From Bacillus methanolicus MGA3 (lineage in GTDB: Bacteria; Bacillota; Bacilli; Bacillales; Cytobacillaceae), in assembly GCF_000724485.1 (NCBI RefSeq), contig NZ_CP007739.1, positions 542,843 through 606,842 of the forward strand: DNA of 64,000 nucleotides. The letters run 5' to 3'. Made by a program: the position numbers and the translations under genes. The notes under the pieces are model-generated. The model was not told the origin of the DNA. It saw only the letters and a program-made list of their open reading frames with translations, and did not search any database. Below, one piece after another: positions 55,787 to 64,000 of this stretch; the stretch's first letter is position 1; every line of letters starts with the position of its first letter.

Positions 55787-57586
55787 ATGACGAAACAATA
55801 TGAAACGTATGACGTAGAGACGATTCTTTTACATGGAGGTCAATCGCCTGATCCAACAACTGGTTCTCGGGCTGTTCCGATTTACCAAACGACCTCTTAT
55901 GTATTCCATAACACCGATCATGCTCAGAGCTTGTTTTCACTTGATGAACCGGGAAACATTTATTCAAGAATTGGAAATCCAACTGTTGATGTCCTTGAGA
56001 AGCGAATCGCTCTGCTTGAAGACGGAGTAGCAGCAGTTGCTACTTCATCAGGAATGGCGGCTATTGCTTTATCGATTATGAATATAGCACAGGCTGGTGA
56101 TGAAATTGTCGCAGCAACCAATCTATATGGCGGAACTTACAATTTATTTGCAGTGACCCTTCCGAAATACGGGATTAAGGTTCATTTTGTTGATCCGAAA
56201 GATCCGGAAAATTTCCGTAAAGCGATTACTCCAAAAACGAAAGCTCTTTATGGAGAAATTATCGGAAATCCGAGCCTTCATGTTTTAGATATTGAAGCGG
56301 TATCTGTGATAGCGCATGAAAACGGGATTCCACTTATTATTGACAATACGTTTGCCACACCATACCTTTGCAAACCGATTCAATGGGGAGCAGATATTGT
56401 AGTACACTCGGCAACCAAATGGATTGGCGGCCACGGAACAGCAATAGGTGGTCTTGTTATTGATGGGGGGCGCTTCAACTGGAGCAACGGAAATTTTCCT
56501 GGATTCACTGAACCAGATCCAAGCTACAACGGCATCAGATATGCAAATGACTTTGGAACGTTAGCCTTTAGTACAAAATTGAGAGTTCAGCTGTTAAGGG
56601 ACTTTGGTTCATGCTTAAGTCCGCAAAACGCATTCCTGTTGCTGCAAGGGCTTGAAACCCTCCACCTGCGGATGGAAAAACATACAGAAAATGCATTAAA
56701 GGTTGCTCAATTTTTGAAATCTCATCCGGCAGTCGAGTGGGTTTCATATCCTGGCCTTGAAGACCATCCTGCTCACGAGCTTGCGAAAAAATATTTGAGA
56801 AACGGCTTTGGTTCAATAGTGAACTTCGGAATTAAAGGCGGCCGGGAAGCTGGTAAAAAAGTAATCGACCATATTGCGCTATGGTCCCATGTTGCTAATG
56901 TCGGGGATGCAAAGTCACTCATCATACATCCGGCATCAACAACACATCAGCAGTTAAGTGCTGAAGATCTAAAGAAAACCGGCGTCAGTGAAGAATTGAT
57001 TCGTTTGTCTGTAGGGCTAGAATCGGTTCGTGACTTGAAAAATGATTTAGATCAGGCTTTTTATCAAGCGACCGGTATTTCTTCAAAGGGGTTTGAAAAA
57101 GGAGATACAGCAGTAAATGACGAGGGGGTTATCCGCTGGGCGCTCCAATCGCCATTTGTCCGGGAAGTTGTTGATGGGAAAGAAATACAGCGGCCAAAAA
57201 CGCTGGCTATTGTCGGTCTAAGCAGCAACCCAGGGCGTCCGAGCAATCGTTTGGCACGGAAAATGCAGCGCCTTGGATATAAAATTGTTCCGGTAAATCC
57301 GAGAGAAACAGAAGTACTTGGAGAACAGGCATATCCTGATTTGAAATCAGTTCCATTTAAGATTGACATTGTGCAAGTCTTCCGCAGTCCTGAGGCAGCG
57401 ATTGAGATTGCAAAAGAAGCGGCAGAAGTTCAGCCGAAAGTTTTCTGGCTCCAGGAAGGTGTCATTTCGCCAAAAGCAGTGGAAGTCGCAAAAGAAGCAG
57501 GACTCGAAGTTGTACATAACCGCTGTACGTATAAAGAAGCGCAGCGCCTCCGCGGAACAATTGTCACTTATGCATGCGAGATTTAA
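55787..57586 (+). CDS. metY: O-acetylhomoserine sulfhydrylase MetY fused to a CoA-binding domain
   Basis: A 599-residue two-part protein. Residues 1 to about 430 are MetY, which makes homocysteine from O-acetylhomoserine and sulfide; the PLP lysine is in [16 protein letters not shown] near residue 208 and [19 protein letters not shown] is present. Residues about 465-590 are a YccU-like CoA_binding_2 Rossmann domain ([48 protein letters not shown]). Ordinary MetY ends near residue 430. The fusion suggests that a CoA compound, such as acetyl-CoA, tunes the enzyme, which is inference. The RBS AGGAGGAAAGAG precedes the ATG. First gene of the second S-box operon. Confidence 0.92.
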   Translation: MTKQYETYDVETILLHGGQSPDPTTGSRAVPIYQTTSYVFHNTDHAQSLFSLDEPGNIYSRIGNPTVDVLEKRIALLEDGVAAVATSSGMAAIALSIMNIAQAGDEIVAATNLYGGTYNLFAVTLPKYGIKVHFVDPKDPENFRKAITPKTKALYGEIIGNPSLHVLDIEAVSVIAHENGIPLIIDNTFATPYLCKPIQWGADIVVHSATKWIGGHGTAIGGLVIDGGRFNWSNGNFPGFTEPDPSYNGIRYANDFGTLAFSTKLRVQLLRDFGSCLSPQNAFLLLQGLETLHLRMEKHTENALKVAQFLKSHPAVEWVSYPGLEDHPAHELAKKYLRNGFGSIVNFGIKGGREAGKKVIDHIALWSHVANVGDAKSLIIHPASTTHQQLSAEDLKKTGVSEELIRLSVGLESVRDLKNDLDQAFYQATGISSKGFEKGDTAVNDEGVIRWALQSPFVREVVDGKEIQRPKTLAIVGLSSNPGRPSNRLARKMQRLGYKIVPVNPRETEVLGEQAYPDLKSVPFKIDIVQVFRSPEAAIEIAKEAAEVQPKVFWLQEGVISPKAVEVAKEAGLEVVHNRCTYKEAQRLRGTIVTYACEI

Positions 57587-57617
57587 AGATTAGGAGAGAA
57601 GAGAGGAGACTAGATAG

Positions 57618-58598
57618 ATGAGGAAATGGTTTGGAATATTGGCAGGGATCTTGCTGTTGATCGGGATTGCCGGATGCTCGAACAGCACGAATGCAAAAAA
57701 AGATAAGCCTGAAAAAATTGTTCTTGATTATGCTTACTATTCCCCAACAAGTATTGTGTTAAAAAAATTTGGGTGGGCCGAAGAAGCCTTTAAAAAAGAT
57801 GGCATAAAAGTGGAATATGTTCTCAGCCAGGGCAGCAATAAGGCGCTTGAGTTTTTAAACAGCAAAAGCGTGGATTTCGGTTCAACAGCAGGGGCAGCAG
57901 CCTTAATGGCAAAAGCTAAAGGCGCTCCAATCGAATCGGTTTATATTTTTTCCAAGCCTGAATGGACGGCGCTTGTCACAAATAAGGATTCTTCAATTCA
58001 TTCGGTTAGTGATTTAAAGGGAAAGAAAGTAGCCGCTACTGTTGGTACAGACCCATACATTTTTCTTTTAAGGGCATTGGATGAAGCGGGACTTTCTGCT
58101 TCAGATGTGCAAATCGTAAATCTCCAGCACAGTGACGGCGCAAATGCTTTGACGACAAAGCAGGTGGACGCTTGGGCAGGGCTTGACCCTCATATGGCAA
58201 AACTGGAACTTGAAGCAAATGCAAAGCTCTTTTATAGGAACAAAAATTTTAATACTTACGGAACATTAAATGTCCGCAGTGATTTTGCCAAAAAATATCC
58301 TGAATATGTCAAGAAAGTAATTGAAGTTTATGAGAAAGCTAGAAAGTGGGTGCTTGAAAACCCTGAAAAAACTGCGGAAATCCTGTCAAAAGAAGCGCAT
58401 ATCAGCCTTGATGTGGCAAAAAAACAGCTTGAGCGCAATGATTTTTCTAACCCGGTGCCGGGCGAGGAGCAAAAGCAGGCACTAAAATCGGCAGGAACCG
58501 TATTGCAAAAGGATGGCATCATCAATAAAGACGCAAAAATTAATTCGCTTGTCGACGAACTCATTAATCCGAAGTTTGCTAAAGAAGTAATTAAATAA
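57618..58598 (+). CDS. ssuA: Sulfonate-type ABC transporter substrate-binding lipoprotein SsuA
   Basis: A 326-residue SsuA/NMT1-type binding protein. The signal peptide ends in the lipobox GIAGCSN. The mature part has DYAYYSPTSIVLKKFGWAEEAFKKDGIKVEYV and SVDFGSTAGAAALMAKAKGAPIESVYI, which is the family ligand cleft. Known members bind alkanesulfonates or taurine. Location in an S-box operon rather than a CymR/Cbl-type operon suggests that its ligand feeds methionine synthesis, for example a sulfonate or methylated thio compound; the ligand itself is not determined. 31 bases after metY. Confidence 0.88.
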   Translation: MRKWFGILAGILLLIGIAGCSNSTNAKKDKPEKIVLDYAYYSPTSIVLKKFGWAEEAFKKDGIKVEYVLSQGSNKALEFLNSKSVDFGSTAGAAALMAKAKGAPIESVYIFSKPEWTALVTNKDSSIHSVSDLKGKKVAATVGTDPYIFLLRALDEAGLSASDVQIVNLQHSDGANALTTKQVDAWAGLDPHMAKLELEANAKLFYRNKNFNTYGTLNVRSDFAKKYPEYVKKVIEVYEKARKWVLENPEKTAEILSKEAHISLDVAKKQLERNDFSNPVPGEEQKQALKSAGTVLQKDGIINKDAKINSLVDELINPKFAKEVIK

Positions 58599-58611
58599 AG
58601 TAATTCATGGT

Positions 58612-58634
58612 GCCGCTCTCAAAGCGGCCCTTTT
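58612..58634 (+). terminator. Intra-operon attenuator hairpin
   Basis: GCCGC pairs with GCGGC around a seven-base loop, followed by CCTTTT, between the binding-protein gene and permease gene. Confidence 0.6.
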
Positions 58635-58653
58635 AGAAAGGGGGAACATTCAA

Positions 58654-59490
58654 ATGAGCAGCAAGCACACAACCGTAACGACCCATATTCCAGTAAAAGT
58701 GAAAAAAAAATTATCGATTCAGCCAAAAATAAAAGCGGCCGTTTATGGAACCATTGTCCCTCTAGGATTAGTGATTGCCTGGGAGTATTTAAGTAAAACC
58801 GGGGTTTTCCCGCAGCATTTACTTCCTGCTCCAACCACTATTCTTGATACAATTGCAGGAATGTTTCAGGATGGAACTTTATGGGGGCACCTCGGAATTA
58901 CATTATATCGACTGATATTTGGATTTCTAATAGGTGTCGCTGCCGCGGTATTGCTTGGTGCGGCCGCTGGTTATTTTAAAACGGTAGAAAGTTTGATAGA
59001 TCCGTTGATTCAGGCTTTCCGCTCTATTCCATCTTTAGCGTGGGTGCCGCTGTTTATATTGTGGATGGGAATCGGCGAGTCTTCAAAAATTGTTTTGATC
59101 GCAGTAGGAGTATTTTTCCCTGTTTATTTAAATATTGTTTCCGGCATTCAAGGTGTTGACCGGAAACTGATTGAAGTCGGCAAGGTTTATAATTTCAACT
59201 CGTGGCAATTAATCCGCAAAATCATTTTGCCTGCTTCACTGCCTTCATTTTTAGTCGGAATCCGCAGCGGTCTTGGACTGGGATGGATGTTTGTTGTCGC
59301 CGCTGAGTTAATGGGAGCAAGTAAAGGGATCGGGTATTTGCTCGTATACGGGCAGAATTCATATTCGCCGGAACTTATTATTTCAAGCATTGTCCTGTTT
59401 GCGATTTTAGGAAAACTGTCAGACTCTCTGTTAAAAAGATTGGAAGTAAAAACGCTTCACTGGCAAGATACATTTACGAAAAAAGCGTAA
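58654..59490 (+). CDS. ssuC: Sulfonate-type ABC transporter permease SsuC
   Basis: A 278-residue BPD-type permease with six membrane helices and a 30-residue Lys-rich cytosolic leader. The EAA loop is LIEVGKVYNFNSWQLIRKIILPASLPSFLVGIR near residue 175, and GWMFVVAAELMGASKGIGYLL is the common sulfonate/nitrate/taurine permease segment. AAAGGGGG precedes the ATG. The ATPase begins 14 bases later. Confidence 0.9.
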   Translation: MSSKHTTVTTHIPVKVKKKLSIQPKIKAAVYGTIVPLGLVIAWEYLSKTGVFPQHLLPAPTTILDTIAGMFQDGTLWGHLGITLYRLIFGFLIGVAAAVLLGAAAGYFKTVESLIDPLIQAFRSIPSLAWVPLFILWMGIGESSKIVLIAVGVFFPVYLNIVSGIQGVDRKLIEVGKVYNFNSWQLIRKIILPASLPSFLVGIRSGLGLGWMFVVAAELMGASKGIGYLLVYGQNSYSPELIISSIVLFAILGKLSDSLLKRLEVKTLHWQDTFTKKA

Positions 59491-59503
59491 AGGAATGAAA
59501 AAT

Positions 59504-60232
59504 ATGTTGGCTATTGAAAATGTTTCCAGGACGTTTTCAAATGGTGAAACAGGCTTTAAAAATATAAATTTAACCGTGCAAAAGGGAGAGATTATCGGAA
59601 TCCTCGGAACGAGCGGCTGCGGAAAAAGCACGCTGCTGCGTGTATTGGCAGGTCTTGATGAAGGATATACAGGCACTATTAAAATTGATGGCAATATAGT
59701 CCGTTCTGTCCATGAAAAGATTGGAATTATCTTTCAGGAACCAAGGCTTCTTCCGTGGCTGAATGTCATTGATAATGTCGCATTCGGTCTAAAAAATAAT
59801 GATCAAAAGAATGAAATAGCGAAAAAGTATCTCTCTTCTGTAGGCTTAGCAGGCTTTGAAAATCACTATCCGAAAGATCTTTCCGGCGGAATGGCCCAGC
59901 GGGTAGCCATTGCACGAGCCCTTGTCACCGCACCGGAAATATTATTGCTTGATGAGCCATTTAGTGCATTGGACGCTTTTACAAAAATGCAGCTTCAGGA
60001 TTTACTCCTGTCAATCTGGGAGAAGTACCAATCCACGATGTTGCTTGTCACTCATGATGTGGATGAGGCTCTTTATTTATGTGACCGAATTATCATTCTT
60101 CGAGGACAGCCGGGTGAAGTCTGCCACATGTTAACGATTGAACAGAAACGGCCCCGCACAAGAGGAGACGCTTATTTAGGCCAATTAAAAGAAAAAATTA
60201 TTAATCTTTTAGATTTATCTACGATTTCATAA
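59504..60232 (+). CDS. ssuB: Sulfonate-type ABC transporter ATPase SsuB
   Basis: A 242-residue ATPase. Walker A is LGTSGCGKSTLLR, the Q-loop is IGIIFQEPRLLPWLNV, the signature is LSGGMAQRVAIARAL, Walker B is ILLLDEPFSALDAFT and the switch His is VTHDVDEAL. QEPRLLPW is typical of the nitrate/sulfonate/taurine branch. The start is the ATG at 59504, 9 bases behind AAAGGA; the ATG at 59495 abuts that site. Confidence 0.92.
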   Translation: MLAIENVSRTFSNGETGFKNINLTVQKGEIIGILGTSGCGKSTLLRVLAGLDEGYTGTIKIDGNIVRSVHEKIGIIFQEPRLLPWLNVIDNVAFGLKNNDQKNEIAKKYLSSVGLAGFENHYPKDLSGGMAQRVAIARALVTAPEILLLDEPFSALDAFTKMQLQDLLLSIWEKYQSTMLLVTHDVDEALYLCDRIIILRGQPGEVCHMLTIEQKRPRTRGDAYLGQLKEKIINLLDLSTIS

Positions 60233-60245
60233 AGGAGTTTTTCCC

Positions 60246-61958
60246 ATGAATGTTTTAAATCGCTACCATTTGCCCCCTGAAAAAGGGGACTACAACCTTA
60301 AAAACTATCAAAAAATATATAGTCATTTTGATTGGTCAGAAGCAGAAAAACACTTCAGCTGGAAAAAAACAGGACTTGTTAATATGGCTTATGAATGCAT
60401 CGACAGGCATGTTGACGAAGGTTATGGAGAAAAAACCGCACTTTATTATTTGAATGGCAATGAAGAGTATAAGCTTACTTTTCGTGAAGTGAAGGAAAAA
60501 ACAGACCATCTGGCAACTGTTTTAAAAAAGCACGGGGTGAAAAAGGGTGACATTGTTTTTATTTTTCTACCTAAACACCCGGACTGCTATTTGGCAATGA
60601 TTGCTGCCATTAAAATCGGGGCGATTGCAGGTCCGTTATTTGAGGCTTTTATGGAAGAAGCAGTGAAGGACAGAATTTCCGATTGCGAAGGCAAATTTTT
60701 AATAACAGACCATATTCTTGGGAAACGGGTTCCAAAACATAAGCTTCCTTCTTTAGAAAAAATTTTTATTACAGGCGGACCGGAACATTGCAGCGAAGGC
60801 GAAATCTCCCTGCAAGCGGAACTGGAAAATACAGTTTGTGAGGAAAATATCATTGAATGGGTTAATTTAGAAGCAGGATTAAACATCCATTATACAAGTG
60901 GATCTACTGGGAAGCCAAAGGGAATTGTGCATGCCCACCGCGCGATGATTCAACAATATCAAACTGGCAAATGGGTGCTTGACCTAAAGGAAGATGACAT
61001 TTATTGGTGTACTGCTCATCCCGGATGGGTGACAGGCACCGTTTATGGAATTTTTTCTCCATGGCTTAATCGAGCAACAATTGTAGTGAATGGAGGAAGA
61101 TTTCAGGCTCACTCATGGTATAGAACAATTGAAAAAGCGAAAGTAACAGTTTGGTACAGCGCACCGACCGCTTTTCGGATGTTGATGGCCGAGGGAGAAG
61201 ATGTTCAGAAACAATACGATTTGAGTTCACTCCGCCATATTTTAAGTGTTGGCGAACCATTGAATCCTGAAGTTATTTATTGGGGTAAAGAAACTTTGGG
61301 ATTGCGGATTCATGATACATGGTGGATGACAGAGACTGGTGCACAGTTAATAGTTAACCTGCCATCGGAAACGATAAAGCCGGGTTCGATGGGACGACCA
61401 TTACCTGGAATTGAAGTAGCAGTTTTAGATGACAATGGAGCACCGCTTCCTCCCGGTGAAGTTGGCCACCTTGCAATAAAAACACCATGGCCTTCCATTA
61501 TGAAGGAAGTTTGGAAAAATGAACAAAAGTACAAATCCTATTTTCCGTTTCCGGGCTGGTATGTTTCAGGAGATCTTGCTGTTATAGATGAAGATGGTTA
61601 TATTTTCTTCCAAGGTCGAAGCGATGATATGATCAATTCTTCCGGCGAGAGGATCGGTCCGTTTGAAGTTGAAAGCAAGCTAATCGAACATCCGGCAATT
61701 GCTGAAGCAGCAGTGATTGGAAAGCCTGATCCTCTGCGCGGGGAAATTGTAAAAGCATTTATTGTACTCAGGAAAGGGTATCAAGCAGAGAATCAGTTGC
61801 TTGAAGAAATTATCAAATTTGTAAAACAGAATCTTTCAGCCCATGCAGCTCCTCGTGAGATCGAAATTGTCGAGGAACTCCCGAAGACAAAAATCAGTGG
61901 AAAAATTTTAAGAAGGGAATTGAAAGCAAGAGAGCTGCAAAAAATCAGCCAGCGCTGA
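60246..61958 (+). CDS. acsA: Acetyl/acyl-CoA synthetase (AcsA-like)
   Basis: A 570-residue AMP-forming ligase close in length to B. subtilis AcsA (572). The P-loop is YTSGSTGKPKGIVHAH near residue 215, the A5 motif is HDTWWMTETG, the A7 motif is YVSGDLAVIDEDGYIFFQGRSDDMI, and the A10 lysine is in PKTKISGKILRR. WWMTETG agrees with acetate or short-acid activation. The 13-base gap after ssuB places it in the S-box operon, where acetyl-CoA is needed to make O-acetylhomoserine for MetY. That link, and the CoA-binding domain of MetY, make a supporting role in methionine synthesis plausible, although a separate housekeeping acs may exist. Confidence 0.88.
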   Translation: MNVLNRYHLPPEKGDYNLKNYQKIYSHFDWSEAEKHFSWKKTGLVNMAYECIDRHVDEGYGEKTALYYLNGNEEYKLTFREVKEKTDHLATVLKKHGVKKGDIVFIFLPKHPDCYLAMIAAIKIGAIAGPLFEAFMEEAVKDRISDCEGKFLITDHILGKRVPKHKLPSLEKIFITGGPEHCSEGEISLQAELENTVCEENIIEWVNLEAGLNIHYTSGSTGKPKGIVHAHRAMIQQYQTGKWVLDLKEDDIYWCTAHPGWVTGTVYGIFSPWLNRATIVVNGGRFQAHSWYRTIEKAKVTVWYSAPTAFRMLMAEGEDVQKQYDLSSLRHILSVGEPLNPEVIYWGKETLGLRIHDTWWMTETGAQLIVNLPSETIKPGSMGRPLPGIEVAVLDDNGAPLPPGEVGHLAIKTPWPSIMKEVWKNEQKYKSYFPFPGWYVSGDLAVIDEDGYIFFQGRSDDMINSSGERIGPFEVESKLIEHPAIAEAAVIGKPDPLRGEIVKAFIVLRKGYQAENQLLEEIIKFVKQNLSAHAAPREIEIVEELPKTKISGKILRRELKARELQKISQR

Positions 61959-62095
61959 TCAACATAAAAATTGTCTTCACTTCACAAACAAATGGTGATA
62001 GACAGAGTGAGATCCATCATTAGCGGTTCCTGGCCGATTTTAATAATGAATTGATCCAAACATCATGGTAAACAGAATACAAGGGAGATGAAGGA

Positions 62096-63337
62096 ATGTC
62101 AACCATTCATATTGCACTCTTAGGTTACGGAACAGTCGGAAAGGGAGTTTATCAGACCATTAAAACACATCAAAAGCGATTCAAAGCAATACTAGGGAAA
62201 GAAGTGAAGATTGAGGCTGTTCTTGTCAAAAATCTTGAAAAGCACCAATTGCCTGATCCGGATGTGATATTAACAAACAAATTTGAGGATATTATTAGTC
62301 TTCCTAAGCTTGATGTCGTCATTGATGCGATCGTAGGCAAGCAGCCGGGGTTTTCGTATCTTTCGCAAGCAATTAAAAGAGGCTGCCACATTATTACGGC
62401 AAATAAGCAAATGTTTGCACATTATGGAAGGGAACTTCTTTCGCTGGCGGAAAAACACGGTGTTTCAGTAGGATTTGAAGCGACGGTTGCCGGAGGAATT
62501 CCTGTTATTCAAACGTTAAGGAAGCTTTTGAGCGTAAATCATATCAAAAAAGTTCATGGAATATTAAATGGGACTTCAAATTTTATTTTAACAAAAATGC
62601 GGGAGGAAGGCTGCTCGTTTTCTGATGCTCTTTCGCTCGCTCAGGAAAAAGGGTATGCAGAAGCAGATCCGACAAACGATGTGGAAGGCTTTGACGCTTT
62701 TTACAAAGCAATGATATTGAGTGAAGTGGTATATGGGAAACAGCCGGATTGGGAAAAGGTGCGGAAACAAGGGATTTCAAGCATCACTCTTGAGCAAATT
62801 GAGCTTTTTTCTAAATTTGGGTTGAGGTTTAAACATGTTGCATCACTAGAAAAAACGACAAAAGGGATTCATTGTTCAGTCAAACCTGTCCTCGTTTCAT
62901 CCAGCCATCCATTATTTCATGTCGAAGATGTTCAAAATGCTGTTTCCATCGATGCAGACATTGTCGGGAATATCAGTTTGCAAGGTCCCGGTGCAGGGAT
63001 GTTTCCGACAGCAAGCGCCATTGTAGAAGATTTGATTCAATTAGAAACTGAACGTGCACGGCCTGATGAGGGAGCAGACCACGCAAGCTTCGCGCATGAG
63101 CCTCTGCTTACCTGGGTATTGTATGGGGAAGTGAAAAATCTTGAAATCCCTGAGTCAATTGAAATAATAGGGAAAATAAATGCGAAAGCCTTGTTAGTTT
63201 TGGCAAAGGAAGAAAGCATCGAAAATCTTTCAAATAAAATAAAAGGCATTACAGTTTATCAACTGTTAGGGGATTTTACTTTTTCTGGTACGGAGGAAAG
63301 CCGTTTTCCGTCGGCACATTCCATTACAGGTTCATAA
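62096..63337 (+). CDS. hom: Homoserine dehydrogenase
   Basis: A 413-residue enzyme that reduces aspartate semialdehyde to homoserine, the branch-point precursor of methionine and threonine. The N-terminal nucleotide-binding motif is IALLGYGTVGKGVYQ, the catalytic-domain segment is GILNGTSNFILTKM followed by AQEKGYAEADPTNDVEGFDA (with the catalytic Lys in DAFYKAMIL). The C-terminal region (residues 330-413) is an ACT-like extension of usual length. GGGAGATGAAGG precedes the ATG. It follows acs by 137 bases without a clear terminator and closes the S-box operon at 63345. No thrC or thrB follows. Confidence 0.93.
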   Translation: MSTIHIALLGYGTVGKGVYQTIKTHQKRFKAILGKEVKIEAVLVKNLEKHQLPDPDVILTNKFEDIISLPKLDVVIDAIVGKQPGFSYLSQAIKRGCHIITANKQMFAHYGRELLSLAEKHGVSVGFEATVAGGIPVIQTLRKLLSVNHIKKVHGILNGTSNFILTKMREEGCSFSDALSLAQEKGYAEADPTNDVEGFDAFYKAMILSEVVYGKQPDWEKVRKQGISSITLEQIELFSKFGLRFKHVASLEKTTKGIHCSVKPVLVSSSHPLFHVEDVQNAVSIDADIVGNISLQGPGAGMFPTASAIVEDLIQLETERARPDEGADHASFAHEPLLTWVLYGEVKNLEIPESIEIIGKINAKALLVLAKEESIENLSNKIKGITVYQLLGDFTFSGTEESRFPSAHSITGS

Positions 63338-63344
63338 ACAAATT

Positions 63345-63372
63345 GGGGGGCTGACTAGACAGCCCCTTTAAA
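63345..63372 (+). terminator. Rho-independent terminator
   Basis: GGGGCTG pairs with CAGCCCC around a six-base loop, followed by TTT and an A/T-rich tract; ends the S-box operon. Confidence 0.8.
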
Positions 63373-63424
63373 AATATTTTTTGAGTAAACATGCCAAGGA
63401 TTAAATATACCTTCTCCATCTTTA

Positions 63425-63583
63425 TTAATCTGTGTTCCAGGTGTGATCTTCCCCTTCAGGTACACGGTCCACTTTAATTGAATCCTCGACGTTTAATGCT
63501 TGCCGCACAAAATGAAAATGGACTCCGCCGACCATACCTAAGCAAATGACAAATCCAATTGTAGTAATCCATAAAATAGCTAT
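63425..63583 (-). CDS. Small single-pass membrane protein, start codon uncertain
   Basis: A frame of about 52 residues reads IAILWITTIGFVICLGMVGGVHFHFVRQ and ends KVDRVPEGEDHTWNTD, a hydrophobic helix followed by a short acidic tail. AAAGGGAGGG lies six bases ahead of an ATA codon at 63583, with no ATG, GTG or TTG in frame at the right distance. Either ATA starts translation, or the longer frame from the ATG at 63637 (without ribosome binding site) is used, or the gene has lost its start. I do not recognise the family. Confidence 0.4.
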   Translation of the reverse strand: MAILWITTIGFVICLGMVGGVHFHFVRQALNVEDSIKVDRVPEGEDHTWNTD

Positions 63584-63606
63584 AAAAATCCCTCCCTTTG
63601 TTAGAA

Positions 63607-63633
63607 AGATATGCGAAGTTTCGCATCTTTTTT
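63607..63633 (+). terminator. Hairpin with T-run, possible terminator
   Basis: ATGCGAA pairs with TTCGCAT around a two-base loop (extended by AGA/TCT) and ends in TTTTTT on the plus strand. It lies upstream of the small membrane gene and before rraA. Confidence 0.5.
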
Positions 63634-63777
63634 CCATGTGATTGCATTAAAAAAGGGTTATTGGGAAATTGTAAAGAAATTATATAGATAGAATGTAAGG
63701 AAAGGGTGACTGAACAAATTTCTCTGATGACTATGCTGCAAGATATCATTCACAATTTACGAAAGGAGAAATAAAAA

Positions 63778-64000
63778 ATGAACTTTAAAACAGCTGATTT
63801 GTGTGATGATTTTTCAAATGAATTGGAAGTTTGCACTCTGGAATTTAAGTCCTATGGGAAAAAGACATCCTTTTACGGCCCACTTTATACCGTAAAAGTT
63901 TTTGAAGATAATGTCCTTGTAAAGGAAGCTTTAGAGGATGTACCTGCAGGGAGTGTACTTGTCGTCGATGGAGGAGGATCGAAACGCTGTGCACTTCTTG
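63778..64000 (+). CDS. rraA: RraA-family protein (partial, C-terminus off window)
   Basis: The first 74 codons read FKTADLCDDFSNELEVCTLEF, SFYGPLYTVKVFEDN and VPAGSVLVVDGGGSKRCALL, which line up well with E. coli RraA along its first 75 residues. E. coli RraA binds and inhibits RNase E; related proteins are 4-hydroxy-4-methyl-2-oxoglutarate aldolases. Bacilli have RNase Y rather than RNase E, so an aldolase or another role is possible here. AAAGGAGAAATAAAAA precedes the ATG. The gene runs off the right edge. Confidence 0.85.
   Translation, partial: MNFKTADLCDDFSNELEVCTLEFKSYGKKTSFYGPLYTVKVFEDNVLVKEALEDVPAGSVLVVDGGGSKRCALL

Noticed and set aside
1..64000. CRISPR arrays, rRNA, tRNA, prophage or integrative element ends.
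   Set aside because: No regularly spaced repeats, RNA gene signatures, integrase or phage structural genes were seen.

Overview
This window is chromosomal DNA from a low-GC, endospore-forming member of the Bacillaceae (Bacillus sensu lato). The evidence is a CwlJ cortex-lytic enzyme, an alpha/beta-type small acid-soluble spore protein, the nitrogen regulator TnrA with perfect TnrA boxes, CcpA cre sites, S-box, THI-box and glycine riboswitches, and strong AGGAGG-type ribosome binding sites. No rRNA, tRNA, prophage or CRISPR array was seen. The species cannot be fixed from the sequence alone.

Layout. 1-9.2 kb: a partial DnaQ-like exonuclease and a DUF294 nucleotidyltransferase, the ammonium transporter amtB with a TnrA box, a CBO0543 membrane protein, a LiaG-like DUF4097 protein, a 6-phosphogluconolactonase, a glutaminyl-tRNA synthetase (uncommon in Bacilli) and an MFS efflux pump. 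9.5-18.8 kb: a kinase-like / glycosyltransferase / HipA-like kinase cassette, an amino-acid ABC uptake pair without ATPase, a large TPR-dynamin GTPase and a two-gene threonine/serine exporter. 18.9-26.3 kb: a disaccharide module of AraC regulator, binding protein, two permeases, a frameshifted GH65 phosphorylase and beta-phosphoglucomutase. 26.4-34.8 kb: cwlJ, pstSCA (no pstB) whose terminator carries a complete group IIC intron, then tnrA, a DUF2971 protein, a SASP and a VOC protein. 35.3-39.9 kb: a LanFEG-type ABC exporter with its own two-component system. 39.9-48 kb: a frameshifted YifB/ComM ATPase, lytST-cstA with a perfect cre site, and an amino-acid permease. 48.1-53.8 kb: ACT + UPF0210 genes behind a single-aptamer glycine riboswitch, then a THI-box operon in which thiM has collapsed to a fused N- and C-terminal remnant ahead of intact thiDE, then yfmL. 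54-63.4 kb: two S-box (SAM-I) units. The first drives one trans-sulfuration enzyme. The second drives MetY fused to a CoA-binding domain, ssuACB, an acyl-CoA synthetase and homoserine dehydrogenase. The window ends in rraA.

How it fits together. TnrA is encoded here and its best boxes precede tnrA itself and amtB, giving a small nitrogen-scavenging circuit. The second S-box unit gathers what is needed to turn imported organosulfur, acetyl-CoA and homoserine into homocysteine. The 19-26 kb module would import a glucodisaccharide and split it by phosphorolysis to glucose and beta-glucose-1-phosphate, but its phosphorylase reading frame is broken as it stands. The clearest signs of gene decay are thiM (internal deletion), the GH65 gene and yifB/comM (single-base frameshifts) and an AraC-type remnant.
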